A stretch of 64,000 bases of DNA from Henckelia pumila (GCF_033568475.1 NC_133123.1:19950622-20014621), one strand, 5' to 3'. Positions 22,872 to 35,729 are shown, numbered from the stretch's first letter. The notes: generated by a model not told the origin, from the sequence alone. Program-made: numbers and translations.

Positions 22872-25680
22872 GTGAAGGATCCTCAAACCGGGGCCATTCT
22901 CCATCAGGGTTCACTTAAGGGCGGTGTTTACTCCTGGTCTGCATCCACGCATTCTCCACCACTGGAATTCTCGTCCTCTGTCGTGTCATTTCCTGTCTGG
23001 CACAGTCGTCTTGGTCACCCGTCTGATCGAGTTTTACGTCAGTTAGTTGTGTCTAAGTCATTATCATCTTTTAGTTCTCCGTTGCATCAATTTAATTGTA
23101 ATTCCGGCCAGTGCAATAAAATTCATAAATTACACTTTCATGACTCATCTCTTTCTTCGCAATTTCCACTTGATTTAATTTTTTTTTTATGTTTGGACTT
23201 CGCCAGTTATTTCTTGCGATGGTTATAAATACTATGTTATATTTGTTGACCATTATAGTAAATATATATGGATTTATCCCATAAAAAAAAAATCAGATGT
23301 TCTTTATGTATTTCGATGTTTTAAATCTCTCGTCGAAAAATGGTTTAATCGTCCTATTATCACCTTATACACTGACAATGGTGGTAAATTCCTGGCCCTC
23401 AAAGAGTTTCTTGGTTTGCACTGTATTTCTCACCTAACGACACCCTCTCACACCCCTGAGCATAACGGCTACTCGGAACGTCGTCACCGTCATGTTGTCA
23501 AAACAGGTCTTGCCCTCCTTCACCATGCGTCGGTACCTACTCGTTTCTGGCTTTATGCCTTTGCCACTGCAGTTTATCTCATTAATCGGCTACCTAAATG
23601 CAAACTTTCCTACAAATCCTCTTTTGAATGTATTTTCGTTGTTTCTCCTAATCTCTCCAAGCTCCGTATCTTTGGGTGTCTGTGTTATCCTTGGCTTCTC
23701 CCCTATGCTCCACATAAGCTCTCCCACCGCTCTTATCCCTGTGTCTTCCTTGGTTACTCCCTTACCCAGAGTGCCTATCTGTGTCTTGAGCCTTTCTTTG
23801 GCAGAATCTTTGTCTCGCATCATGTTGTTTTTGTTGAGTTTGAGTATCCTTTTTCTAGTGGTGGTGCTGATGCTGGTTCTCCTCCTGAAGTGCTTCCTGG
23901 TAGTGTCCATGTGGAGGATTCCTCGTCTGGCGATTCTTCACCTCCCTGTCCTCTTGCGTTGTATCTCATTGCACCCACCTGCTCCATCCAGTCTCCACCC
24001 GTCGCTGAATCCCGCCCCACTACCCCTCGGCCTCTTGAGCCACCTCTCGAACCAGCCACGGCCACCCCACCCATACCCTCGACCTCTCATCCTATGGTTA
24101 TCCGCTCCAGAAATAATATATTCAAGCCCAACCCTCGCTTTGCCCTCACTTCTGTCACTGACACCACTCCATCTGAGCCATCATGGCACACTACAGCTCT
24201 CAAGGATCCCCGTTGGCGTGCCGCAATGTTTGAGTAGTTTGATGCTCTTCTTCACAATGGCACCTGGAATCTTGTTCCATCTGTCTCTTCTCAGAATGTG
24301 GTCGGCTGCAAATAGGTGTTTCGGATTAAGCGAAAACCTGATGGCTCTGTTGACAGTTATAAAGCTTGCCTTGTTGCGAAGGGATTTCATCACCGTCCTG
24401 GACTTGACTACACTGATACTTTTAGTCCTGTGGCAAAACCCACTACAGTTCACATTTTTTTATCCCTTGCCGTTTCCTATGGATGGCCTCTCCGTCAGAT
24501 GGATGTCATTAATGCTTTTTTGCAAGGTCAACTCGATGATTGTGTGTATATGGGGCAGCCTCCTAGGTTTGTTGATCCTAATGTTCCCTCATATGTCTGC
24601 AAGTTGAACAAAGCCATTTACGGTCTTAAGCAGGCGCCCCGTGCCTGTTACACGACCCTTCAGCAATTTTTAGTCAGTCTTGGCTTTACTACCTGTCATG
24701 CTGACACATCATTTTTTATTTACTGTTCTCGGGGTGTTACTATGTATCTTCTTGTCTATGTTGATGACTTGATTCTCACAGAAAATAATTCTGGCGCCAT
24801 CCAGGACTTCATTGATCAGTTAAGCCGTCGGTTCTCTGTCAAGGATTTTGGCTCCTTGTCTTATTTTCTTGGTGTTGAAATGGATTCCTACTCAGGGGGC
24901 CTCCGTCTCTCTCAGAAAAAATATCTGCTTGATATCCTTGCACGAGTTAACATGGCAGACTCAAATCCGGTGCAGTCTCCTATGGCTTCGTCCCCTGTGC
25001 TCCACCAGTCTGATGGCTCTCCCCCTGCCGATGCCACTGTGTATGGTCAGACGGTTGGTAGTTTATAGTATCTCTCATTTACTTGCCCGGATATTGCTTT
25101 TGCTATGAACAAGTTGTCTAAGTTTATGCACTCTCCATCCTCTGTGCATTGGGGGGCGGTCAAGGGGCTCCTGCGCTACCTCAATGGTACGCGTTCTTAT
25201 GGTCTTCTTCTCAGCTTCACAATTCTCTATCACTCCATGCTTACTGTGATGTGGACTGGGCTAGTGTTGTGGATGATCGCACGTCCACTGGTGCTTATAT
25301 TGTGTTTCTCGGTCCCAATCCTATTTCCTGGAGATCTAAAAAGCAGGTTTCTGTTGCTCGATCGTCTACGGAAGCTGAGTATCGTGTTGTCGCCTCTGCT
25401 GCTACGGAGGTGCAATGGGTTGGATCCCTTCTTGCTGAACTTGGTGTTGTTCATGCATCCTCTCAGGTTCCTATCTATTGTGACAACATCGATGCTACCT
25501 ATTTATGTGCAAATCCCGTGTTTCATTCTCGCATGAAGCACATTGCTTTGGATTATTATTTTGTACGTGAGCTGGTTTAGAGCCACAAAGTTCGTGTTTC
25601 TCATGTCTCGTCCTCTGACCAGTTGGCTGATGCCTTAACAAAGCCGTTCTTTGGTTCTCGTCTGCGTCTACTATGTTTCA
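22872..25680 (+). pseudogene. copia integrase, RT and RNase H, broken
   Basis: The pre-integrase domain at 22872-23200 has WHSRLGHPSDRVL. The integrase core is damaged near 23180-23420; then SHTPEHNGYSERRHRHVVK (catalytic Glu region) is present at about 23446. The reverse transcriptase at 24240-25068 has GFHHRPGLDYTDTFSPVAK, LRQMDVINAFLQG, AIYGLKQAPRACY and the catalytic YVDDLIL. RNase H at 25105-25680 has [33 protein letters not shown] and DQLADALTKPF. In-frame stops at 24235, 24313, 25066 and 25578 disable it. Confidence 0.9.
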
Positions 25681-25719
25681 AGATTGGTGTCTCTATGAGT
25701 TCACCATCTTGAGGAGGAC

Positions 25720-25886
25720 TATTGGAATATGTTGTATATTTATTGTATATTATGTTTCCTATTATCTTGTAATCTTTTATTATTTGTAATATTTATCTTT
25801 TTTTTAATCTTTATTGTTTTATATAAACATCTTATGTAATTATTCTTGGGATATATGAAAATATTATTATCTCATTAGTTTCTACA
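25720..25886 (+). repeat. copia 3' LTR
   Basis: 167 bp, TATTGGAATATGTTGTATAT... to ...TAGTTTCTACA. It is preceded by the polypurine tract at 25708-25719. It differs from the 5' LTR by about 13 bp of insertions plus substitutions, so the insertion is not recent. Confidence 0.9.
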
Positions 25887-26060
25887 CCCGGGACCGGCCC
25901 TGGACCCGCATGTGGACCCCGCTTGGCCGGATCTAGACCTGACCCGTCGGGTCGGGTTCAATGCGGGGTTGGGTTTAGACCCAACCCATTGTCATTCTTA
26001 ATTTTAGTTTAATTCACGTTTTAAATTTCTACTTCATGTTGTCTTAGGTGTTGACAATAC

Positions 26061-27636
26061 TTTTAGTGACCCGATCTTTGATTTAAGTATTTAAGTGTCT
26101 TAACATGTTGAGATGGTTAAAACATGATCAGAGAATCTTAATTTGGGTGTATTTGAGTAGGAAATCGAATTCAGAATGTTCGGAGATGGTCCATAAGGTT
26201 TCAAGGACCAGAGTGGTTCGGAAGGTTCGAACTTGAGAGCTAGGATGATCGGTGGTTCCGAAGTGATCGGAAGAAGTGATGTAGTTTGAAAACAGAGGGT
26301 GAGTTCGGAAGCTCTGAACCCACGGTCTTAAGTTCCAAAGTACTACAGTCAGACATGGTATAAATTTTGATGGGTGATTGGACGGGTGACAGTTCGGAAG
26401 TTCTGAAGAGTGTTGACAGTAGTGAGTTTTCTAATCCGGGACACACGTTCGACAATGGGGGATCGAAAGGATGATCGGAAGCTCCAAAGAGCGTTCGGAA
26501 TGTCCAAACTGACGATCGGAAGGTCAGATTTTTGTCTATAAATAGAGGCAAGATTTATCATATTTAGTGAATGCTTTAGATGTGGGTTTGGAGACAGTGT
26601 CTGATTCTTAGTGTTTTGGTCGTCTTTTCGAGGGTTGGGCGTTAGCGAAGTGCTATGGGGCTTGTAGCTGATTCATACTTGGTTCAGGATCTTCGAAATC
26701 AGCGGGCTGACGACGGACGCATGTATAAGTCCGAACTCTTAGTAGTTATTGAGAGTAGCAATTAGTTTAGTTAAGACTTTTAGATAAGTATTGGTGATAT
26801 GGTGTTGTCTTGACTTGTAGGATTGGATTGTAGACAGTTGTTTTTTCAGGCTAGTATTGAGGTACGTAAGTACTGACTGAGATAGCCAGCGAGTATGCAT
26901 GTTTATATGTTGCATTATTATGTGTTGCATTACTATCTGCATGAGATGCATGATATTACTGTCCATGGTTTATATGAGCATTAGCATATTACGTTGAGCC
27001 TGTATATTCTTTCAAAAGATATCCAGTTGTTTCTAGGGCCGCTCATCCCTAGGTTTTTTTTTGTACGATCGGGTACCGTGTGACACCCACTGTTTCGAAG
27101 GAGCAGCGCGTGCGGTTTTATCCAGGATGGTGATAGTCCAAGATCAGTTTTCAATATGTGTGGCATCCACTGTATCTTTGGAGCAGCGTGCGCATAATGA
27201 AGCCGTATGTGTTCTGAGCATGATGTTTCAGATCTTGATCCCAGTGTATCAGAGCATTCATTATTTCATGTTGCATGCATTATTGACTTGTGTACTCGTA
27301 CTTTGTGTCCTGGGCGTTAGCGCTAATGTCCATGTTTTTATCTCGGACATCTCATTCGATGGGACATATTTGCAGGTGGATCAGGATCGAGTTCAGTGAT
27401 TGATTAGTGATAAGGGCTTTGTATCAAGATATTACCAAATGTTTTCAATTTTAGACTTTGTTTCAGTATCTATTCGATTGGGTTGTATTGATTAGGTTCT
27501 AGTGATTTACCTGTTGTATTCTACCGGGTTGTTAAGATGGTATAAGTTTTTTGAAATTTCTCTGATTATCATTGTTTAAGTTTTAATTACATGCGTAAGA
27601 TTTATTTAGTAGGAGATTTCGGAATGGGTCGCTACA
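26061..27636 (+). repeat. solo LTR, gypsy type (copy A)
   Basis: About 1.58 kb ending GGGTCGCTACA, flanked by AATAC at 26056-26060 and again at 27636-27640 (or ATAC if the terminal A belongs to the LTR). It contains TATAAATAGAGG at 26538, preceded by a cluster of GTTCGGAANNTCCGAAC-like half-palindromes at 26165-26525. Downstream lie GGTACGTAAGTACTGACTG and GCGGGCTGACGACGGACGC, shared with LTRs at 45514 and 48769. No pol sequence is adjacent. The ORFs inside are not genes. Confidence 0.75.
26165..26525. repeat. array of short TTCGGA/TCCGAA palindromes
   Basis: At least eight imperfect copies of (G/A)(T/A)TCGGAANNTCNGAAC lie ahead of the TATA box at 26538. Examples are GTTCGGAAGCTCTGAAC, AGTTCGGAAGTTCTGAA and GTTCGGAATGTCCAAAC. 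The same motif class is clustered ahead of the TATA box in the other two LTR copies. Confidence 0.75.
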
Positions 27637-28249
27637 ATACCAAAGACAACACCTACTCAAAATTACACACATCTTTATTCCCGCCACGACGCCAAATCCT
27701 TTCAAGTGGCATTAAATTCAACTCTTGAATTTACTAAGTGAGATTCCAGCTGTTTTTTTTGTTTTACAGAAATCTATCATAGATGTGCCTATATCTAACA
27801 TCGAACTCCAGCCATTGGAAGTCAACGAGTCAGACTCGTGTGAAGATACAATTTCCTATTATGTGAGAAGATAAGAGACAAAAAATAAAATTGGACAAAA
27901 AAATCTAAGCACCCTAGTTTACCTGCTCCTGAAAATCTGTTAAGAGTGTCACCTGCTCGAGGATCGTCTTGACCAAGGAATTTAGGTAAGAATCAATTTA
28001 ACATCAAGAATTATGATTTTGTGCAATGCAGGGAATGAATGGATATGAACACTATGCAAATGAGTCTGCAAATAAACTCCTCAAAGGTGTGACCTTTTTC
28101 TTGATTGATGATAACTCTGATGGAGATCAAGAACCAAATGAAGAAGAAGATCATACCTCCCTGATTGTATTGTTGAAATAAAAGAGGTGTTTTCAAGTCA
28201 ACCCACCGGATGTTTCCTCCGGTGTTTCAACACCAAGCCGCAACACCAG

Positions 28250-30340
28250 CAAAAAATAAGTTTGCTTGAATGTATCCACTCTTGGTAATTTTAGAGATCG
28301 GGAAGCTGAAAATGATGATATAAATCTAGAGAGTGTATAAAAAATTTATGAGGAGTCGTATGCTGATTGGATCAACGAAACAAGTTGAACACAACTCTCT
28401 CTAAAAAAAATCTAATTTGAAATGTGATGTATCCAATATTAAAGTGATTCTATGAAATAAATATTTTGAATTGTGCAGGGTTAAAGGGGAGCTTGAAATA
28501 GCAACAATAACACTTGCTAAGTTTAATTTAATACATCCAAGCTTGATTCTATACTTATGATAGATAAAGATGATAAGACTAGTCTAGGGTTTGGAAACAA
28601 TATGTTTAAATTCGAAGAATCATCAAAACCAAATGTGCTTGTGAAAGAAATCAATACTTCTAGAACACCAAATGTCGCTCCGCAATCAAAAAATCTCCAT
28701 CACAAGAGCATGTTTATACTCAAAAGCCAAAGCAAATAAAACGTCATTTTGTTTGTCATTATTGTTTCAAATATGGACATATCAAACACTATTATTTCAA
28801 ACATAAAAAATATTACATGGAATGGGAATCCAAGCAGATGTTGCCCATATTGTTGCACAATACCTACCGCAACACCTCTAACAAAATACCAATAGTGAGG
28901 AAAATTTGGGTACCAAAAGTTAAAAATCATTGTCATATTGTTTATACATATTTGAAAACTAACATTTCAGGTCATTGGTACTTTGATAATAGAAGCTCAC
29001 ACCACATGACATGTTCAAAAGAACATCTCACGAACTTTGTTGATCAAAAGAGTGAAAGAGTGACCTTTGGAGGTGGTGCAAAAAAAAGGATTGTTGGCAG
29101 GAAACAATGAATGTGGGAGGACTCCCCAAGATTTATAATGTGCAACACGTCGAGAGACTAAACTCAAACTTGATAAGCTTCATTACATATCAAGTTTAAT
29201 AAAAATACTTGTGAAGTTTTTGATCATGCCAACATGTGTGTTGTGTCAGTTACAAGATCAGCGGATAATTTATATCAACTTTGAGAAGAGCTTGCTTGCA
29301 AATACACGAAAGCGAATGATCTTGATATATGCATCAAAAGTTGGGACATGCAAACTTCAAGACATTGAAGAATATGTGTAAGTATGATGATATACAAGGT
29401 ATGCCAAATCTGAACTTTGGGTACCATATGTTTTTGGAGCGCATCAAAAAGTTAATAAAACTCGGTTGTATCCCATCTTACAACACTTTGGTACAACACG
29501 TTGTCTTGAAATTTTTCATATGGATTTAATGGGTCCTATAGAAGTGGAAAACTATGGAGGTAAGAAGTATTATTTTGTGTGTGTTGATGACTTCTCATGT
29601 TTCATATGAGTAAGTTTTATTAGAGTGAATTCAGACACTTTTGACACTTTTAAAAATTTACTCGCAAGGATTACTAACATATATAACTTGAAGGTAGCAG
29701 AATCAGGACGGAACATGGTAAGGAATTCGAGAACTCTTTTGTTTTCAACTTTTTGGATAAGAAAGATATTTCATATGATTTCTCCACCCCCAAAGACTCC
29801 TAAACATAATGGAGTGGCCGAGAGGAAGAATCGAACTTTGCTAGAGATGGCTAGGGTGATGCTGAGCTCAAAGAATATTTTGAAACGATTTTGGACTGAG
29901 GCCTTGAATATTTCTTGCCATATTTCAAATCGTGTGTACTTTAAGTGTGGTTCTACTATGAAATAGGATGTTGTAGACGATGTTGATGACACCTTGTACC
30001 GAAGCATTATTGGTAGCTTTTTGTATTTGAGTGTTAGTCATCCTGATATAATGTTCAGTGTGTGTTTATGTGCAAGATAACAGTCTAATATTAATGTTAC
30101 ACATTTAAAACACCATGAAGCAAATTTTGAAATATGTGGATGATATCTTACACTTAGGATTGTGGAACACCAATGAAACTAACACCAATTTTGTTGGGTT
30201 TAGTGATGCCGATTGGGTTGGGGACTTGGATGACAGAAAAAGCACCATAGGAGGATGTTTCTACCTTATAAATAATTTGGTGTCATGGTATAGTAGTAGA
30301 AAAATCATTTATAAGACTAAGCAATTAAAAAAATAAAGAT
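28250..30340 (+). mobile_element. Ty1/copia remnant with internal deletion
   Basis: It has no LTRs. A zinc-knuckle-like stretch (HYCFKYGHIKHYYF) lies at about 28750-28800. The protease-like GHWYFDNRSSHHMTCSKEH follows at about 28974. A pre-integrase piece (MHQKLGHANFKTLKNM) is at 29329 and the integrase end (KTPKHNGVAERKNRTLLEMA) at about 29793-29860. Just after 29966 the sequence jumps to the reverse-transcriptase end (YRSIIGSFLYLSVSHPDIMF) and RNase H (GFSDADWVGDLDDRKSTIGG). Most of the reverse transcriptase is absent. Many stops. The knuckle resembles SIRE-type copia. Confidence 0.85.
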
Positions 30341-30573
30341 TAAATATCTTTAATAATGAAAATGCACAAAGATTCCTTTGTAATTTGTAGAATGATGCAA
30401 ATAAGTGCGTAGAAAAATAATAAAAGCTTCAGAATTCAGGTGTAGTAATGATACATTGATGCATCCCCCGTCGGAGAAGGAAATAATTTGAAAATGAAAA
30501 AGATGATTTGTAGTTCCACTCTCATGCAGTATGTCAGTAGTACTGAGATAACAGTAGAACAATCATGTTTTTA

Positions 30574-30882
30574 AAAGGGAAAATACTTTTTTTGGTTCAC
30601 TAACTTGTCTATGTTTTCGTTTTGGTCCATTAACTTTTCGAAGTTTGGTTTTGATATACTAACTTTTAATTTTCAGTGATTTTGGTCCAAATGCATACGT
30701 TTCAGCTAGACATTTGCCGGAACATGCTGATGTGAGCCAATGTCTAGCTGACACATATGCATTTGGACCAAAATCACTGAAAATTAAAAGTTAGTGTACC
30801 AAAACCAAACTTCGAAATTTAATGGACTAAAATCAAAACATGAATAAGTTAGTGGAGAAAAAAAAAGTATTTCTCCTTTTTA
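30574..30882. mobile_element. fold-back MITE, about 309 bp
   Basis: The left arm (GGGAAAATACTTTTTTTGGT..., AATTTTCAGTGATTTTGGTC) and right arm (GACCAAAATCACTGAAAATT..., GTATTTCTCC) are inverted copies, about 130 bp each. The centre is around GCTAGACATTTGCCGG. No coding. Confidence 0.85.
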
Positions 30883-31757
30883 GAACTCGGGCCAATGAGA
30901 CAAATCGTTATCCAAAATGTCACAAAAGTTAAAATCCAGCAAGTCAATTTCGTTAGACATCTCCCAAAAAACTTTAGCACTTGATAACTAACAAAAATCA
31001 TCAAAATACCATCAAGTCACAAATAAAATCAAGGATATCATCATACATTTTAAAAAAATTAAAGTGTAATAGAAATCATAGATAGGGATCATAAACCACA
31101 TAAACAAATTGTACGTAGAAGGAAAATACCAACTCCAAGTATCACTTATACACATGTTGAAGGAAATGAAGCACTAAACTTCAACAACGTCCTTACATCA
31201 ACCAAGGAGATTGCATCTCAAACATTCGTGAAGGCATAAGAAATATATCAAGTATCAACCAAGGAGAGTGTATCCCAAGCATTCGTGAAGACATAAGAGA
31301 AAGATCAGATACATGTTTTTAATTACTCAATGGGGAACCGAAAGTTAGATTCAATAAAATGATATTGATATATTATGCAAATAATCACTATATTGTGCTG
31401 GCGACAAACAATTCACACAATTTAAATATAATTCCAACATAAGATTTTCTATTATGGTATAAATGATTAGAAAAAATCATTTGTACGCAGCTCTCAATCC
31501 CCCAATTACCGACAATAGATATAGCATATTTAAAATATGATGGTTTCACCTACTATAGACAATGATCATGAGTTTGAATTTGTTTGTATGACTGACCGAT
31601 TTCGTCTTCTTTCATAAGTTGATCAACGTCGTGCAAGGTATTTTGCCGTTGTTCTTGTTTCATGGAATGTCTTCTTTCACGTTCACAAATTGTACTTACT
31701 TTTCGTCGTTCTACACTATTTTTATTGGAATGAGAATGAGAGTGAGACATCATTGTG

Positions 31758-31758
<1 letters not shown>

Positions 31759-31795
<37 letters not shown>
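31759..31795. repeat. (TA)n microsatellite beside a MITE
   Basis: About 18 TA units. A matching shorter TA run lies at 31970-31989 on the other side of the hairpin element at 31795-31970. Confidence 0.9.
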
Positions 31796-31799
<4 letters not shown>

Positions 31800-31970
31800 T
31801 TTTGCTATGCTGCTCACATCCCATGCCCACCTCCATGCCCATCTATGAGGTGGCAATCATCCCATGGATGAGATGAATCATATACAAATGGTTCATCCAA
31901 TGGATGAGTGCCACCTCATAGGTGGGCATGAAGGTGGGCACGGAAAGTGGGCAGCATAGCAAAACTCTAT
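31795..31970. mobile_element. hairpin MITE inserted in a TA tract
   Basis: The ends AGAGTTTTGCTATGCTGC and GCAGCATAGCAAAACTCT are perfect inverted repeats. The complementarity continues inward (CCCACCTCCATGCCCA against TGGGCATGAAGGTGGG) with few mismatches, to about 80 bp per arm. TA flanks on both sides would fit a Tc1/mariner (Stowaway) target, but the TA tract makes this unprovable. Confidence 0.85.
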
Positions 31971-31999
31971 ATATATATATATATATATAGTTTTTTTAT

Positions 32000-32102
32000 G
32001 GTGCCCAACACTATGTGTCCACTTCATGCCCACCATGTACAATAGATGAGTTGACTTGTACATGATGGGCATAAAGTGGGCATATAGTGTTGGACACCTT
32101 AA
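32000..32102. mobile_element. second short hairpin element
   Basis: GGTGCCCAACACTATGTGTC at the left is the inverted counterpart of TATAGTGTTGGACACC-like sequence at the right, with the inner pair CATGCCCACCATGTAC and TACATGATGGGCAT. It shares GCCCAC/CATGCCCA words with the neighbour at 31795-31970, so the two may be related. Confidence 0.7.
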
Positions 32103-33596
32103 AAGAAATCAATATATATCATTTCACGGTAATAGATGAATTAAGACCCAAGTAAATCATAGATAAAAATAAAGAATAAAAATCGAAGCGAAATACATAT
32201 ATCATGATATGGTTCTAACATGATGATGTGATATAGGATATATTTCATACTTGGTACGTACAGAAATTTGAAAGGTAAAAAAAACACAATGATCGATAGT
32301 TCCTCATTGGTATAATCAGAGGAAACTAATGCTGGAAAGATAACTCATATAGCATGATGGATCATGCTATACTAATTTTTTTATAAGTATCTATTTCGTG
32401 TTTGTTTTACATTCGATAACTGCCACTACTAGAATAATGGCTTCTAATGACACGTATAAATGCCCTTATATGGAACATTTAGTGACATTAAAGTTTTGAT
32501 TACATTTACAATAAATGTCCTCTATTTTAATGTCGTCTTAGCCTTTGTGACATTTTGCAATGTCAGGATAAAATATTATTAGGGACTTTAAAAGTGTCAT
32601 AAATTACGGATTTCAAGACAACATAAAATGTCAAAAAATGTTATTTTTAATGACACTGATGTATGTCTTATACGTTTATTTATAACAACAATAAAAATTG
32701 TCAGTAAAAGTAATTTATAAAGTCAATTTAAAATGTCATGTCAACTAGACTATCGTGACATTTATAAATGTCTTTTATACTCATTTTTATGACATTGAAA
32801 AATGTAACTATTTGCTATTTATAAAGACATTTCAAATTTCTTTTTATCAGTTTTACAATCACATTAATAAAATTTTGATGCCCTATCAAGACATCAAAAA
32901 ATGTCAACAATTAACTATTTTGATACCATTATTCTCGTAAATATAAAATTAATTTAAAACATAAATAAAATTTTCATTGAAATCAAAATGCTATACATGA
33001 TTGTCACATTTGTTATTTGTCTCTCAACTTACAAACTTTTTACTTCTAAGTAGCTATGAACCAAAAAATTACACCACAAAATTTAGTTTTTGTGCTAATA
33101 ACAAAATAAAATATAGCAAAAATTCAGCAAACTGATTCATATAGCACCTTCAACCTCCACATCCTCATAAAAATCCAATGTTCGTTCTTTGATACCTGCA
33201 AATACAATAATACATATTTGCACAAGTAAGATAAAAACAATAAAAATGTAAAGTGAACAATTGATAATTGAAATGATTGAATACAATATCAAATGAGAAT
33301 TAAACCGTCGTTTGAATAAGCTTACCTAATAAAATTTGTACCAACCATCAACTGCAAATAAAATTATACGTTTAAAATTAAATGATATAATAAGAACCTA
33401 AAAAAAACATATTGGAAGTGCTTAAATTGAGATCGGTGCTTAAAAAGAGAATCATTCGAGATGTAAATGTTGAAGAGAACTTCAACCAGACCAGGGTAAA
33501 TGCAGTAATCATTTTTTAAAAATGAATATACTCTTCTACTGTATATATGAGAATTCTCAGCCAGAAAACAAGTTACAAATTCTGATGGTAGGCATT

Positions 33597-34590
33597 ACCT
33601 CTGCAAAGTTCCTCTGAGCAGCAAAGCCAGCATAGAAACAACTTGTGATTGTCTGTGATAGGTGAAAGAGATCTCAAATTATCCATGAAAGACACCGAGC
33701 ACATGCATAGTCCAACATGAAGACAATTCCAAATTTATTTACATTAGAAGATATCGAAATGATATGTTAGCCCGCAACTCTAAAATACTGCAGGAGATGC
33801 ATAATAATATATGAGAATCAAGAAAACGTTTCCCCACCCATTAATAAGATGGTCTCAAAGCTACTATTTTTTTTTTCTCTTAGTTATGTTCGTCAAGTAG
33901 ACAAATATAGAAACTTATGATAATGGGTGAATGTTATTTTGATAAGTTCATACTTCCCTTGAAAAATAAAAAATTAGCCAGCTTGCTTCTCAATTGTTTC
34001 ATTGATGTAACAAAACACAACAGATACACGCAGCTTTCATCAACAAGTGCATTGAACTAAAAATGGCACAAGTTAATTAAACATTGCACTGTTTCAAACA
34101 TAATAAAAAATGGCATAAGTGAATTAAACATTGCACTGTTTCAAACATAATATTTCAAACATAATAATTGCACACCGTGACAAGGTTTCAGAAAACATTT
34201 TTTTATGCAGGTAAGACCTAAGATCATTAGGATAGAGTCCTGGCTGCTTAGCCAGCTAAACAATAACAAGCTAAATCAGTTGCCGGGGCTTGGAAGATAA
34301 TAAATCATAGATTGATTGTTAACAAATTGATTATGACGTGACTTAATACCTCGCTGACTATAGATGTTATCTTTGTGCAATTTCAAATTTTCAAACTCAC
34401 CTGGATTAATGCTGCAGCGGACCTACCAGCTCCCGCAGACACACCAATTGGTACAAACAGATGCGAAAAAGTCGGGGTCAATATTTTCAATCCAAAGGCA
34501 GCATTTTCTAAAAGATCAGCAAATAGCCTCCAACCTTCGGATTGACATCAAAATGCCTCCTGTATTTTCACAATCTTTTTTCGCATAGAA
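33597..34590 (-). pseudogene. captured RUS (DUF647) gene fragment, two exons
   Basis: On the minus strand, about 34586-34401 encodes RHFDVNPK, then after a 1-base deletion [14 protein letters not shown]..., and then [14 protein letters not shown], ending at a GT donor (CCAGGTGAG). About 33660-33597 follows an AG acceptor and encodes TSCFYAGFAAQRNFAE up to another GT donor. Both match the ROOT UVB SENSITIVE (DUF647) family, most like RUS1, in the right order and across an intron. An in-frame stop lies before KYRRHFD. These are genomic, intron-containing pieces, so they were picked up as DNA, not RNA. The rest of the RUS protein is absent. Confidence 0.75.
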
Positions 34591-34964
34591 TCAGAACATA
34601 GTGCTTCAAAGTTCTTAAAAAGTTTTAAATGCAATGAAATATGTCCAAAATCAGTGCGATATTAATCTAAAATACAACAACGTTGGCCATCATTACCATT
34701 ACTTGGATCCTTTTTAAGCAAAGGACTCAAACTTCTTTTAGAACCAAATAAATGAAGGCGAATATTTTTCGGCAATTTTATCACATCAGGGTCTCGATTC
34801 CCATTTTGGAAAATAGCACAAAGACACGTGTAGTTGTGTCAAAGATACAAATTAAGTTTTTCAAGTCACCAATGATCAATACCAGATACTAGTCATACTA
34901 TATAAGAAGAGTATTAGCCGAAAATAATATTTTAGATTCATAACATTTTTTTTCAGAAGAGAAA

Positions 34965-35195
34965 AGGACGGACTACCTGTTTTTCAAGGTCGTCTATGTC
35001 ATCCTCAAACAAATCTTTTGATTTAACCTAAAACAAAGTTGAAGTTAAAGCACAATAAAAGAGACGTTCTTGGTCAAACAGTGTCATATGTATATTAGAA
35101 CCAACCTCTGGGCTTCTGATTCTCAAGGACTTTTGAGTTCAAGCAATCGTCCGTCCACTGGATTCCATTCACGCACATGGACTAAAAGTGCGCGC
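34965..35195 (-). pseudogene. exon-like fragments inside the CACTA element
   Basis: Two short open stretches look like exons. One encodes VHVREWNPVDGRLLELKSP (about 35185-35125), followed by a stop. The other encodes VKSKDLFEDDIDDLEKQ (about 35030-34980), between an AG acceptor and a GT donor. They lie upstream of the RUS fragments in the same orientation and may be from the same or another captured gene. I do not recognise the protein. Confidence 0.4.
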
Positions 35196-35729
35196 AGGAA
35201 ACAGCTCGCAAAAAGGCAGAAATACAGAAATATGTATATATTCAATAGAATCATGTATATCAATTACTATGGCTTGCTTTTATTGTTCCCTTCTGGATAA
35301 ATATTTTTTTCCAAAAGTCTATACGAAATTTATTTTATGTTCACAAAACATGCAAAGATTACTTGGTTAATGTAGCAACAAGAACAATCCCAGTTCCTGA
35401 AAAACATCTAATACCAATTTATTTATACGTGCACTAATCAAATTTCATCAATATGGCAAAGCTTAAACGTACTCAAATCCTCCTTAATTATAAGGAGCAT
35501 TCATTTCTATCCTTTGCCTCAATGTATTGATCACTTTCTAGATTAAGAAAAAACGATAAACAATGAACACTCGCTAGATTAAGAAAAAAGAACTATTTTA
35601 TCTTAAAATTAGTTGGTATCATACAGTATCACGGAGATCATATAAATAAGATGTCAGTATATTTTTTAGGATTACACTAAAGGAGAATTTGCAGAATATT
35701 AAGTACTTGTCTTCGATGGTGGACATTAG

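Larger units (their letters stand above)
21332..25886 (+). mobile_element. Ty1/copia retrotransposon, full-length but dead
   Basis: It has two LTRs (21332-21485 and 25720-25886), a primer site TGGTATCAAGAGC directly after the 5' LTR at 21486 (complementary to initiator tRNA-Met, one base inserted) and a polypurine tract GAGGAGGAC before the 3' LTR. Flanks are CCCGA and CCCGG, a 5-bp target duplication with one mismatch. Gag, protease, integrase, reverse transcriptase and RNase H occur in copia order, with several stops and frameshifts. Confidence 0.93.
20531..25997. mobile_element. small DNA element split by a copia insertion
   Basis: The left end GGGATGACAACAGGGCAGG and right end CCCATTGTCATTC are imperfect inverted repeats, flanked on both sides by TTA (20528-20530 and 25998-26000). 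The outer part is rich in GGCGGGTTC/GACCCGCC-like sequence near both ends. The copia element at 21332-25886 sits inside it, so the original element was only about 0.9 kb. It also contains the fold-back repeat at 20843-21146. No transposase is seen; a TTA duplication would fit the Harbinger superfamily, but this is tentative. Confidence 0.55.

Noticed and set aside
23492..24607. 371-codon plus-strand ORF in the copia element
   Set aside because: It is the alternate frame of the integrase/RT region; the leucine/serine-rich translation has no family match, while the other frame gives clear integrase and RT motifs.
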